This document shows positions 18,480-26,319 of a stretch of 64,000 bases of DNA, piece after piece. The stretch is from Streptomyces sp. BA2 (GTDB taxonomy: Bacteria > Actinomycetota > Actinomycetes > Streptomycetales > Streptomycetaceae): positions 8,419,001 through 8,483,000 of the forward strand of contig NZ_WSRO01000002.1 in the NCBI RefSeq assembly GCF_009769735.1. The letters run 5' to 3'. The notes beneath the pieces are model-generated. The model was not told where the DNA came from. It did not search any database and saw only the letters and a program-made list of their open reading frames with translations. Made by a program: the position numbers and the translations under genes. Each line of letters opens with the position of its first letter. Positions within the stretch are counted from its first letter, which is position 1.

Positions 18480-18947
18480 ATGGCAGACCTTCAGGAAGCA
18501 TCCGTCACCCTGCCGAGCGATCCTGCCTCGGTCTCCGCGGCCCGCAAATACGTCTCGAGCATCCTTGCCGAGTGGGGCCTGCCGGGCGAGACCGAAGCGG
18601 CCGACACGGTCCGGCTCATCGTCTCCGAACTGGCCACGAACGCCGTCCAGCACACCCGGGGCGAGTCGCCCACCTTCAGGGTGGACATCGAGCTGGACCG
18701 GGACGAGCAGCTGCGCATCGGCGTGACCGACAGCCATCCCCGCTACCCCAAGCGGCTGCCCGCCGCAGTCCAGCAGGACAACGGCCGCGGCCTGGTGATC
18801 ATCCGCTGGCTGACCATGGAGTGCGGCGGCAGGCTGTCGGTCGCGCCCACCCCCGAGGGCGGCAAGACCGTCTGGATCGCGCTGCCGTGGACCGCGCCGG
18901 TCCGCGACGGGGCCACGGCGCCCTCGGCCTCGCCCTCACCCCGCTGA
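18480..18947 (+). CDS. RsbW-like anti-sigma/ATP-binding regulatory protein
   Basis: 155 residues from the ATG at 18480; an in-frame GTG at 18426 is an alternative. It has the HATPase_c_2 fold: N-box VSELATNAVQHTRG (about 45-58), G1 DSHPRYPKR and G2 DNGRGLVIIRWL. Such proteins bind ATP and act as serine kinases or anti-sigma factors. It diverges from the Scr1-type regulator and overlaps the convergent LysR gene by 12 bp. The sigma partner is not in the window. Confidence 0.82.
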   Translation: MADLQEASVTLPSDPASVSAARKYVSSILAEWGLPGETEAADTVRLIVSELATNAVQHTRGESPTFRVDIELDRDEQLRIGVTDSHPRYPKRLPAAVQQDNGRGLVIIRWLTMECGGRLSVAPTPEGGKTVWIALPWTAPVRDGATAPSASPSPR

Positions 18948-19847
18948 GCGTCCGAAGGCACCCCGGAGCAGGGCCCGGAAGGTGTCCGCCGCCGGATGCG
19001 GCTCGTCGACGCGGTGGACGACCGAGATCGTGCGGCGCAGACTGCCGGGCTCCAGCGGCCTCGTCCCCACCGGTGTCGCCGCCGTCCGCGCCACCATCTC
19101 CGGTACGACGGCGACGCCGAGCCCGGCGCTGACGAGCGCGCACACCAGCGCGTAGCCCGGAGTCTCGACCAGGACCGAGGGCGTCGCGCCGGCCCGCACG
19201 AGCGCGGACTCCACGCCCTGCCGTGGCGGATGCGTCGGCGCCATGCTGATGAGCGGCTGACCGGCGAGCTCGCTCAGGGGCAGCCGCGAGGGGGAGTTCG
19301 CGAGCGCGTGTCCGGGGGAGGTCACCAGGACGAGCTCCTCGACCAGGATCGGCTCCGCGGTCACGGACGCGGGCAGCGGCACCGGATCCGCGGGCTCGTA
19401 CGTGTGCGTGAGGGCCAGGTCGACCTCGCCCGCCGCCACGGCCGCGATGCCGAGCGGCGGTTCATAGCCCCGTACCGTCAGATCGATGTCCGGATGGGCG
19501 CGGCGGAACGCGGTCAGCGCGGGCGGCACCAGATGGATCCCGGCCGTGGTGAAGGTCCCCACGCGCAGCCTGCCGCCGGAAAGGCCCGCAAGCTGGGCCA
19601 GTTCGTGCCGGGCCTGCTCCATCTCGTCAAGGACCCTGCGCGCCCGCGCGAGCAGCAGCTCACCGGCACCGGTCAGCCGTGCGCCACGGTGGTGCCGGAC
19701 CAGGAGCGCGGTGCCCGCCTCCCGTTCCAGCTTGGCCAGCTGCTGGGAGAGGGCGGGCACGGTGTAGCCGAGGCGTTCGGCGGCGCGGGTGATCGACCCG
19801 GCCTCGGAGACCGCCACCAGTGCGGCGAGCCGCGTCGGGTCGTACAT
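18936..19847 (-). CDS. LysR-family transcriptional regulator
   Basis: 303 residues from MYDPTRLAALVAVSEAGSIT. The N-terminal winged HTH (about 1-60, SITRAAERLGYTVPALSQQL) is followed by the periplasmic-binding-like effector domain. GGGAGAG precedes the ATG. It is divergent from a LysE-type exporter gene, and the spacer holds two T-N11-A sites (19909-19954), so it probably controls the exporter and itself. Effector unknown; amino-acid-like by association. Confidence 0.88.
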   Translation of the reverse strand: MYDPTRLAALVAVSEAGSITRAAERLGYTVPALSQQLAKLEREAGTALLVRHHRGARLTGAGELLLARARRVLDEMEQARHELAQLAGLSGGRLRVGTFTTAGIHLVPPALTAFRRAHPDIDLTVRGYEPPLGIAAVAAGEVDLALTHTYEPADPVPLPASVTAEPILVEELVLVTSPGHALANSPSRLPLSELAGQPLISMAPTHPPRQGVESALVRAGATPSVLVETPGYALVCALVSAGLGVAVVPEMVARTAATPVGTRPLEPGSLRRTISVVHRVDEPHPAADTFRALLRGAFGRSAG

Positions 19848-19908
19848 GGTCTCTCCCGGTGCAGGAGCCGGCGGGAGGTGCGGTGTCCGTCGGCGTGGGG
19901 CTAAAGGC

Positions 19909-19954
19909 CTGCTTAAGGCAGACCCAGGATATTCCACATACCTGCTGAAGGCAG
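19909..19954. promoter_or_regulatory. Paired LysR-type binding sites in the divergent spacer
   Basis: CTGCTTAAGGCAG (19909-19921) and CTGCTGAAGGCAG (19942-19954) are 12/13 identical, each contains T-N11-A, and their starts are 33 bp apart (about three helical turns). They lie between the LysR gene and the lysE-like gene, the second ending 21 bp before the latter's ATG. This is the expected layout of a LysR recognition plus activation site. Confidence 0.55.
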
Positions 19955-19975
19955 AAGTACGCCAGCCTTGACGCC

Positions 19976-20605
19976 ATGGACGCACAACTGGTCGCCTTCA
20001 CCGGAGTCGCCGCGGGCATGGTCGCCATGCCGGGTGCCGACTTCGCCGTCGTGGTGCGCAACGCCCTCGCCTCCCGCCGCGCCGGGGTCACCTGCGCGAT
20101 CGGTGTGGCGGGCGGGCTCCTGGTGCACACGGCGCTCGCGGTGGCCGGGGTCGCGGCGGTCCTCGCGGCGGTTCCCACGCTCTTCCGGGCGTTGCAGGCC
20201 GCGGGCGGGGCCTATGTGCTCTACCTCGGGTATCGCGCGCTGCGGTCGGCGGCGCGGCCGCTGGAGAGCTTCGGCGCCCGGGAGGGTGCGGGACAGGAGG
20301 CGGTCGGGGGCAGCCTGCGGCAGGGGTTCTTCACCAACGCCCTCAATCCCAAGGCGCCCATCACCTTCCTCAGCGTGCTGCCCCAGTTCGTCCCCGCGGG
20401 CAGCCCCGCGATGCCGAGGACACTGCTGCTCGCGTCCATCATCGTGGCCCTCGCCCTGGTGTGGTTCCCGGTCGTCGCGCTCCTGGTCGACCGCCTCGGG
20501 CGGTGGTTGCGCAGGCCGCGCACGGCCCGCGCCATCGAGGGCGGCACCGGCGTCGCGCTCAGCGTGCTCGGCCTGGTGCTCCTCACCGAGGCCCTGGTCG
20601 CCTGA
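19976..20605 (+). CDS. LysE/RhtB-family amino-acid exporter
   Basis: 209 residues with about six hydrophobic segments; family motifs PGADFAVVVRNAL near the N-terminus and GGAYVLYLGYRALRS, QGFFTNALNPKAPITFL in the middle. RhtB/LysE exporters remove amino acids or related metabolites from the cell. It is divergent from a LysR regulator that likely controls it. No clear Shine-Dalgarno sequence precedes the ATG. Its 3' end overlaps the convergent next gene by 23 bp. Confidence 0.88.
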   Translation: MDAQLVAFTGVAAGMVAMPGADFAVVVRNALASRRAGVTCAIGVAGGLLVHTALAVAGVAAVLAAVPTLFRALQAAGGAYVLYLGYRALRSAARPLESFGAREGAGQEAVGGSLRQGFFTNALNPKAPITFLSVLPQFVPAGSPAMPRTLLLASIIVALALVWFPVVALLVDRLGRWLRRPRTARAIEGGTGVALSVLGLVLLTEALVA

Positions 20606-21149
20606 TGTCGTGCGACGTGCCCGATGCCTTGCCGTCGTCGCCCTCGTCCTCGTTCTTGTCCGCCGCGCCACGCACCAGGAGGGGGAGCAGGCCCCACAGG
20701 CCCGCGCACACCACCAGCGTGCCCGCGCTCGCGATGATCCCGCCGGTCCTGCCCACCGCCACGTCGACGACCAGGAGTACGGCGCCGGAGACCGCGAACA
20801 CCAGGACCCCCAGACCGACGCCGGCGAGGCGGGACGACACCCGCACGATCAGCGGCTTGGCGTGCTGCCCGAACAGCCACCTGTGCACGGCGGCCGGAGC
20901 GGTGAACAACGCCGCGGCGAGGACGGCGAGCAGCAGCGTGGTCACGTAGGTGGCGCGCTGCATCGTGTCGAGCGAGGGGAAGCGCTCGGTGAAGGCGAGC
21001 GTCAGCAGGAACGCGAAGAGGATCTGCACCCCGGCCTGCGTGACCCGCAGTTCCTGGAGGATCTCCGAGAAATTGCGATCGGCACGTTCGAAGCGCGTCT
21101 CGTTGCGCGATGGTTCACCCGCAGTGGAAGAACTGTTGTTTTCGGCCAT
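20583..21149 (-). CDS. DUF6328-type four-helix membrane protein
   Basis: 188 residues from MAENNSSSTAGEPSRNETRF. A cytoplasmic N-terminus with NFSEILQELRVTQAGVQILF is followed by four hydrophobic helices (about 40-165) and a charged tail. The LQELRVTQAGVQILFAFLL stretch is the mark of DUF6328 proteins. Function unknown. The region upstream holds an 11-bp tandem repeat. Confidence 0.75.
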   Translation of the reverse strand: MAENNSSSTAGEPSRNETRFERADRNFSEILQELRVTQAGVQILFAFLLTLAFTERFPSLDTMQRATYVTTLLLAVLAAALFTAPAAVHRWLFGQHAKPLIVRVSSRLAGVGLGVLVFAVSGAVLLVVDVAVGRTGGIIASAGTLVVCAGLWGLLPLLVRGAADKNEDEGDDGKASGTSHDIRRPGPR

Positions 21150-21202
21150 GGCGCACGAGTATCCGCGTCGACGCGCTCCACGCCTGGCGGGCGCGCCGAT
21201 CA

Positions 21203-21268
21203 GAGCGCCGACTGAGCGCCGACTGAGCGGTGGCCGAGCGCCGACCGAGCGGCGACCGAGCGGTGGCA
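21203..21268. repeat. Six tandem 11-bp repeats (two 33-bp super-units)
   Basis: Six consecutive 11-mers: GAGCGCCGACT twice, GAGCGGTGGCC, GAGCGCCGACC, GAGCGGCGACC and GAGCGGTGGCA. Units 1-3 and 4-6 form two 33-bp super-repeats. They lie in the 183-bp gap upstream of the DUF6328 gene and downstream of the NlpC gene. The unit length is close to one helical turn, compatible with protein binding on one DNA face or with slippage. Confidence 0.8.
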
Positions 21269-21332
21269 GCGGCCGTGAGGCCACCGCCACCGCCCTCCGA
21301 CAGGTCAGCTACCGGGGATCAGTGACGGGCCA

Positions 21333-21806
21333 TCAGCGCACCCGGCCGTACGAGACGCTCTTCGTCCAGATCTTCTCGAGCCGCACCACGGTGTTCGACT
21401 TGGGGGCGTGCCAGATCCGGCCCTTCCCCGCGTAGATGCCTACGTGGTAGACGTTCCGGCCCGAGTGGAAGAAGACCAGGTCGCCGCGGGCGCGGTTGGA
21501 CGCGGAGACGTGGCGGGTCTTGTTGTACTGCTGTCCGGCGGTGCGTGGCAGTTTCTTGCCCGCGCGCTTGAACGAGTACTGCGTCAGGCCCGAGCAGTCG
21601 AACCGGTTGGGCCCCGTCGCTCCGTAGCGGTACGGCGAGCCCTTCTTGGAGGCGGCGATCTTGAGCGCCTTCGTCCCGTGTGTCGCGGCCTCTGCCTCCG
21701 ACGTGAGCCCCGGGGCCACGAGGGTGCCGCCTACGACGGCGAGCGTGAGGGCCGATACGGAACCGGCCCTGGTGAGCAGCGACGGAACATGATTCAGCGC
21801 GGTCAT
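21333..21806 (-). CDS. Secreted NlpC/P60 peptidoglycan endopeptidase
   Basis: 157 residues from the ATG at 21804-21806 (GAAGGG six bases upstream). Signal peptide 1-42 (hydrophobic core SALTLAVVGGTLVAPG, cleavage near AEA-AT), then a compact NlpC/P60 catalytic domain with Cys71 (RFDCSGL), His121 (YHVGIY) and His133 (WHAPK). The enzyme cleaves stem peptides in the cell wall. A ydaO-type riboswitch lies in the 5' leader, so expression should respond to c-di-AMP, as known for Streptomyces wall hydrolases. Confidence 0.9.
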   Translation of the reverse strand: MTALNHVPSLLTRAGSVSALTLAVVGGTLVAPGLTSEAEAATHGTKALKIAASKKGSPYRYGATGPNRFDCSGLTQYSFKRAGKKLPRTAGQQYNKTRHVSASNRARGDLVFFHSGRNVYHVGIYAGKGRIWHAPKSNTVVRLEKIWTKSVSYGRVR

Positions 21807-21817
21807 GCGCAACCCTT

Positions 21818-21985
21818 CGTCAACCGCCTGTGAAGGATGACCTGTCGGATTCGGGCTGACAAAGTTGCCCGGCCGCGGTGTGCGGCTTCACCCCAAGGGT
21901 CGTCGTCCGGACCTTCCGGACCGACCCGTCATGCCTGGGTCCTCCACTCCTGCCGATGCACCGATGTCGACCGGTCATCCGGGCG
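21818..21985 (-). ncRNA. c-di-AMP (ydaO/yuaA) riboswitch
   Basis: On the minus strand the leader contains the conserved blocks in order: GGAGGACCCAGGC, GGGGTGAAGCC and CCCGAATCCGACAGGTCA, then AGGCGGTTGACGAAGG just before the NlpC start. These match the ydaO-yuaA aptamer core (GGGGACCCA ... GGGGUGAA ... CCGAAUCCGACAGCUAACC). The ends are approximate. In actinomycetes this class turns off wall-hydrolase genes when c-di-AMP is high. Confidence 0.8.
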
Positions 21986-22337
21986 GCGGCAGGATTCGGC
22001 GTCCGCCCGGACCGCCCCGCCGCTGTGGCGGGGGCTTGTCGTCGGAAGGGATCTTGACCCGTCAAGGGCAAGAATTCCGAGCCGAAACGGCGTTTTGTGA
22101 GGCTCCTCACGGCTGAACCGTTCGGGTGGACAAGGTCGGTTTCGGGATCCGGTCACGGCACCAGACGATCGTTCGACCAGCACCGGAACGAGGAATTCCG
22201 GCCCCCGCGTACACATCTGACGCAACTGAAGACGGCCCGAACAACGACGCATGTCTACGCCGAACGAGGTAGCCCGTTTGGTTCGTTTGAGATCGGCCCC
22301 GGACGCCTCGGGCTTCGGAGGAGGAGGTGACGGGTGC
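21986..22337. other. Gene-free promoter region upstream of the riboswitch
   Basis: About 350 bp between the riboswitch and the end of a small minus-strand gene. It should contain the promoter for the NlpC/P60 transcript. Short frames are present on both strands, but none has a ribosome site and recognisable protein. I see no repeat or RNA structure that I would name. Confidence 0.5.
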
Positions 22338-22646
22338 TCAGGACGGCGACGAGGGCGGCACGATGACCCGTCCGGACCGCCGCTCTCCGTCGAGGACCCG
22401 CAGTGCCCGGGCCAGTGTCGGTGCGTGCACGGCGCTCTCGCCCCGTTGATGCATGAGCGTCAGCGCGTCCCGCAGGGCACTGGCCCTGCCGACGAGGGCC
22501 TGGGCGGCGCGCAGTCCGCCGTAGGTGTCCGAGGCTCGGGCGGGGTTGATCCGGCCCACCAGGTCGACCACTTCGAGGTAGCGGTCGATCAACTCGCCCT
22601 CGGCGCGGGTGAGTGCGGGCAGCGGAGGGAGCTCGGGTGGCAGCAT
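22338..22646 (-). CDS. Small conserved protein downstream of clpP
   Basis: 102 residues, MLPPELPPLPALTRAEGELI...SGRVIVPPSSPS, predicted mainly alpha-helical, no membrane segment. It starts 7 bp after the clpP stop and is almost surely co-transcribed. I do not recognise a family. A role with the ClpP peptidase is only suggested by position. Confidence 0.6.
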   Translation of the reverse strand: MLPPELPPLPALTRAEGELIDRYLEVVDLVGRINPARASDTYGGLRAAQALVGRASALRDALTLMHQRGESAVHAPTLARALRVLDGERRSGRVIVPPSSPS

Positions 22647-22653
22647 CGGCGGT

Positions 22654-23289
22654 TCACCCCGCGTCCGGCGTGCGCAGGGACGACTTGCGGCTCGGGATGA
22701 TCCGGTCCACCAGGCCGTAGTCAACTGCCTCGGACGCACTGAGGATCTTGTCCCGCTCGATGTCGGCCGCGACGCGTTCCGCGCTCTGGCCCGTGTGTTG
22801 GACGAGCAGCTTCTCCAGTTGAGCGCGGGTGCGCAGGAGTTCGTCGGCCTGGATCGCCAGGTCGGACGTCTGGCCGTGGACCGGCTCGGCGAGCGAAGGC
22901 TGATGGATCAGCACCCGGGCGCCGGGCAGCGCGAACCGTTTGCCGGGGGTGCCCGCGGCCAGCAGGACGGCGGCCGACGACGCGGCCTGCCCGAGGCACG
23001 TCGTCTCCACGTCGCAGGTGACGAACTGAATAGTGTCGTAGATCGCGGTCATCGCGCTGAACGAGCCGCCGGGGGAGTTGATGTAGAGCGCGATGTCGCG
23101 GTCGGGCGCCAGATATTCGAGGTGCATGAACTGCGCCATCACGTCGTTGGCCGACGTGTCGTCGATCGGCGTCCCCAGGAAGACGATGCGTTCCTCAAAG
23201 AGCTTCGAATACGGATCGAGGGTCCGCTGCCCCGTGCTGGTGCGTTCGGTGAACTCGGGCAGGACATAGCGGGCGAACGGTCGGTTCAT
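22654..23289 (-). CDS. clpP: ATP-dependent Clp protease proteolytic subunit (solitary)
   Basis: 211 residues from [20 protein letters not shown]. Serine in [10 protein letters not shown] (Ser104), His129 in VLIHQPS and [11 protein letters not shown] identify ClpP of the S14 family. In Streptomyces clpP genes normally come as pairs (clpP1P2, clpP3P4); this one has no adjacent second clpP or Clp ATPase, like the orphan fifth copy. The upstream gene is divergent (amidase), so the promoter lies in 23290-23452. Confidence 0.92.
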   Translation of the reverse strand: MNRPFARYVLPEFTERTSTGQRTLDPYSKLFEERIVFLGTPIDDTSANDVMAQFMHLEYLAPDRDIALYINSPGGSFSAMTAIYDTIQFVTCDVETTCLGQAASSAAVLLAAGTPGKRFALPGARVLIHQPSLAEPVHGQTSDLAIQADELLRTRAQLEKLLVQHTGQSAERVAADIERDKILSASEAVDYGLVDRIIPSRKSSLRTPDAG

Positions 23290-23452
23290 GGCACGTCTCT
23301 CCTCTGCCGGGGTCGGCTGCTCCCCAAGGCTTCCTGTAAAAAATGTACAGGACGTACGTAACCTTGGTGGGGGCATGTTCGGGGGATCCGGCGACGTGGG
23401 CATACTCCGCCTCGTCGCGATCTCCGCCGCCCCGAGCCGAAAGCGCCGTCGT

Positions 23453-24949
23453 ATGAGCCCTGAAGCCTCCGAGCTCGTCCACCTCACCGCCCGCGAACTC
23501 GCTGCCAGGATCCGCGCCCGCGAGCTGTCCGCGCGCGAGGTCGTCCAGGCGCATCTGGACCGGATCGAGCAGGTCGACGGCGCCGTGAACGCGGTGGTGA
23601 CCCTCGTGGCGGAGCGCGCGCTCGCCGAGGCGCACACCGCCGACGAGGCCGCCGTGCGCGGTGCGCCGCTCGGCCCGCTGCACGGGCTGCCCGTCGCCCA
23701 CAAGGACACGCACGACACCCGTGGCATCCGGACCACCTACGGGACGCCGCTCCTCGCCGACAACGTCCCGGACCGGGACGAGCTGATCGTCGAACGCATC
23801 CGGGGCGCCGGGGCGATCACCGTCGGCAAGACCAACGTCCCCGAGTTCGCGGCCGGTTCGCACACCGTCAACCCGGTCTTCGGGGCCACCCGCAACCCGT
23901 ACGACCTTCAGCGATCGGCGGGCGGCAGCAGCGGGGGAGCGGCCGCGGCGCTCGCGTGCGGCATGCATCCCCTGGCCGACGGCAGCGACATGGGCGGTTC
24001 GCTGCGCAACCCCGCCTCGTTCTGCAACGTGGTGGGCCTGCGCCCCTCGCCGGGCCGGGTGCCGAGCTGGCCGGAGACCGCCCCCTGGTCGACCATGGCC
24101 GTGCAGGGGCCGATGGCGCGCACGGTCGCCGACGCGGCCCTGCTGCTGTCCGTCGTCGCGGGGCCCGACCCGCGCTCGCCGATCGCCCTGGAGACGCCGG
24201 GGAGCGCGTTCGGCGGGCCGCTGGAGCGGGACTTGAGAGGGCTGCGGATCGCCTGGTCGCCCGACATGGGAGGAGCGGTGCCCGTCGACCGAGAGGTCAG
24301 CGACGTGCTCGCACCCGCTGTCGCGGCCTTCGCCGGCCTGGGGTGCACGGTCGAGGAGGCCTGCCCCGATCTGTCCGGCGCCGACGAGGTGTTCCGGACC
24401 TTCCGCGCCTGGCAGTTCCACCTGGCGCTCGGTGGGCTCCTGGAGACCGCGGCGGACCGGATCAAACCCAGCCTGGTCCGGAACGTACAGCAGGGGCGCA
24501 CGCTCACCGGCCTCGACCTGGAGCGGGCCACCGTGCTGCACGGCGAACTGTTCCACCGGGTGAGGGAGTTCTTCGAGCGCTACGACGCGCTGGTTCTGCC
24601 GACGAGCCAAGTCCTGCCGTTCCCCATCGATTTGGAGTATCCGGACAAGGTCGACGGGGTGCCGATGGAGGACTACCTGGACTGGATGCGCTCGGCGTAC
24701 CTGGTGTCCGCGACCGGCAGCCCGGCCCTGTCGGTGCCCGCCGGATTCAGCCAGGTCGGACTGCCGGTAGGGCTGCAGATCGTCGGCCCGCACCGCGGCG
24801 ACCTACGGGTTCTGCAGATCGGTCACGCCTTTGAACAAGCCACCGGGCACGGCGAGCGCAGGCCGGGGCTGAGCGTTACGCGGTCGGACGGCCGGGTACT
24901 CGGGCGCCATGAATCGTTTGGAGCATCTGGACAAGAGCCTCGTCGATGA
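23453..24949 (+). CDS. Amidase signature family hydrolase
   Basis: 498 residues from [20 protein letters not shown]. The Ser-cisSer-Lys triad is present: lysine in [10 protein letters not shown], cis-serine in [12 protein letters not shown] and nucleophile region [12 protein letters not shown]. The family hydrolyses amides of varied substrates; LPTSQVLPF and [11 protein letters not shown] at the C-terminus are typical. Substrate unknown. The last 41 bp overlap the next gene. No strong ribosome site precedes the ATG, and an upstream in-frame ATG near 23374 is possible. Confidence 0.85.
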   Translation: MSPEASELVHLTARELAARIRARELSAREVVQAHLDRIEQVDGAVNAVVTLVAERALAEAHTADEAAVRGAPLGPLHGLPVAHKDTHDTRGIRTTYGTPLLADNVPDRDELIVERIRGAGAITVGKTNVPEFAAGSHTVNPVFGATRNPYDLQRSAGGSSGGAAAALACGMHPLADGSDMGGSLRNPASFCNVVGLRPSPGRVPSWPETAPWSTMAVQGPMARTVADAALLLSVVAGPDPRSPIALETPGSAFGGPLERDLRGLRIAWSPDMGGAVPVDREVSDVLAPAVAAFAGLGCTVEEACPDLSGADEVFRTFRAWQFHLALGGLLETAADRIKPSLVRNVQQGRTLTGLDLERATVLHGELFHRVREFFERYDALVLPTSQVLPFPIDLEYPDKVDGVPMEDYLDWMRSAYLVSATGSPALSVPAGFSQVGLPVGLQIVGPHRGDLRVLQIGHAFEQATGHGERRPGLSVTRSDGRVLGRHESFGASGQEPRR

Positions 24950-25397
24950 ACTGACGCGCGCGGCCCGCGAGGCCGTACGGGACGAACTGAGGGAGCAGAC
25001 GCGCAAGCAGCGCCGCAAGGCCGCGCTGTACGCCGGTGCGGGGGCCGTCGGCCTCTACGCGGGCGCCGCGCTGGCCCTCGCCATCGGCCTCGCGCTGGCT
25101 CTGGGGCTACCCGACTGGGCGGCCGCGCTGATCACCGCGGTGGTGCTCGGTGTCGTGGCCCATCTGTTGCGGAGCGCGGCCCGCCCTTCCGCGGAGCGCC
25201 CTTCCACTGACGGTCCTTCCACGGACCGGCCCGCCGCGGACCTGCCGTCCGTGGACGGGCCGTCCGTGGACGGGCCGGCCATGAGCCCTCCGCCCATGAC
25301 ACCGCCGACGCCTGAACGGCCGACGTCGCCGCCGACCGTCGACGCGACGCGCCCGGGCGGCGTGGATCCCGAGGCGCCGCACCGTCGTGAGCCGTGA
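24909..25397 (+). CDS. Holin-like (DUF1469-type) membrane protein
   Basis: 162 residues: an amphipathic, charged N-terminus (1-40), two hydrophobic helices (about 40-62 and 68-87) and a Pro/Ser/Thr/Asp-rich tail built of repeats such as RPSTDGPSTDRP and SVDGPSVDGP. It matches Actinobacteria proteins annotated as phage holin family, probably a membrane-stress protein rather than a lysis holin. It lies just before the gas vesicle operon. Two perfect 15-bp copies of CCGTCCGTGGACGGG lie in the tail-coding part. Confidence 0.72.
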   Translation: MNRLEHLDKSLVDELTRAAREAVRDELREQTRKQRRKAALYAGAGAVGLYAGAALALAIGLALALGLPDWAAALITAVVLGVVAHLLRSAARPSAERPSTDGPSTDRPAADLPSVDGPSVDGPAMSPPPMTPPTPERPTSPPTVDATRPGGVDPEAPHRREP

Positions 25398-25457
25398 GCC
25401 GGGACACCTGACCAGAGATGTTTGGCCAACGGCTTACGGGCCACCCGGGGGATCGAG

Positions 25458-25832
25458 GTGGCTGTATTGAACACATCGTCGGATCCAGAGAAGAAGAAGG
25501 CGGGTTCACAGAACTCGCGGAATTCAACCGAACACGCGGAACGCGGCGGGGCGAAGCGCCGCCCCGGCCCCATGGAGGTGCTGCGCACAGCACGCACCCA
25601 GCTCACTGAGCTCACCGGGATGGCCGTCGAGTCCGTGTCGTCCTTCGAGCAGACCGAGGACGGCTGGACGCTCGACATCGAGGTCCTGGAGCTCTCGCGG
25701 GTACCGGACACGATGAGTCTCCTCGCGAGCTATCAGGTGCAGTGCGACCCGCAGGGCGAACTCCTCGGCTACCGGCGCATCCGCCGTTACGAACGCGGTC
25801 GCGCCGACACCCACAAGGCCGGCGGCCGCTAG
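25458..25832 (+). CDS. gvpO: Gas vesicle protein GvpO
   Basis: 124 residues from the GTG at 25458, after a GGGGGA stretch. The N-terminal third is Lys/Gly/Ser-rich and likely disordered; the rest (VLRTARTQLTELTGMAVESV ... WTLDIEVLELSRVPDTMSLL ... YQVQCDPQGELLGYRRIRRY) is the GvpO domain, needed for vesicle formation or its regulation in other organisms. First gene of a ten-gene cluster reading to 30775; 61 bp to gvpA. Confidence 0.88.
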   Translation: MAVLNTSSDPEKKKAGSQNSRNSTEHAERGGAKRRPGPMEVLRTARTQLTELTGMAVESVSSFEQTEDGWTLDIEVLELSRVPDTMSLLASYQVQCDPQGELLGYRRIRRYERGRADTHKAGGR

Positions 25833-25893
25833 AGCCGCAGCGCGGGTTCCGCGGATTTTCCACAGACTTCCCAGACAAGGAGGGCAGACCGGC

Positions 25894-26319
25894 ATGACCG
25901 TTGTCCCTGCACAGCAAGCCGGCGGATCGGGCGGCACCAGTGGCCTGTACGACGTCCTGGAGCTAGTCCTCGACCGCGGTCTCGTCATCGACGCCTTCGT
26001 GCGTGTCTCGCTCGTCGGCATCGAGATCCTGAAGATCGATGTGCGTGTGGTCGTCGCCAGCGTCGACACCTATCTGCGCTTCGCCGAGGCGTGCAACCGC
26101 CTCGACCTGGAGGCGGGCCCGCGCAAGGACCCCGGACTCCCCGACCTCATGGGCGAGATCACCGAATCCGGTGCGCGCGGCAAGTCGAAGGGCGCCCTTT
26201 CCGGCGCGGCCGAGACCATTTCCGACGCGTTCAAGCAGTCCCGTGAAGAGAGCCAGTCGGAGTCCCGTCCGCGCGCCCGTAAGAGCACGTCGGCGCGCAG
26301 GAAGGAGGAGCAGGAATGA
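25894..26319 (+). CDS. gvpA: Gas vesicle structural protein GvpA
   Basis: 141 residues; AAGGAGGGC precedes the ATG. The GvpA core at about 17-70 reads LYDVLELVLDRGLVIDAFVR then SLVGIEILKIDVRVVVASVD, which packs into the ribbed gas-vesicle shell. Residues 75-141 are a long, charged, Ser/Lys/Arg-rich extension absent from minimal GvpA. That extension is usual in actinomycetes and may explain why vesicles are hard to see there. ATGA overlap with gvpF. Confidence 0.92.
   Translation: MTVVPAQQAGGSGGTSGLYDVLELVLDRGLVIDAFVRVSLVGIEILKIDVRVVVASVDTYLRFAEACNRLDLEAGPRKDPGLPDLMGEITESGARGKSKGALSGAAETISDAFKQSREESQSESRPRARKSTSARRKEEQE

Noticed and set aside
25422..25457. Upstream TTG start for gvpO
   Set aside because: It has no ribosome site, includes a TTA codon and lies in the intergenic region; the GTG at 25458 is better placed.
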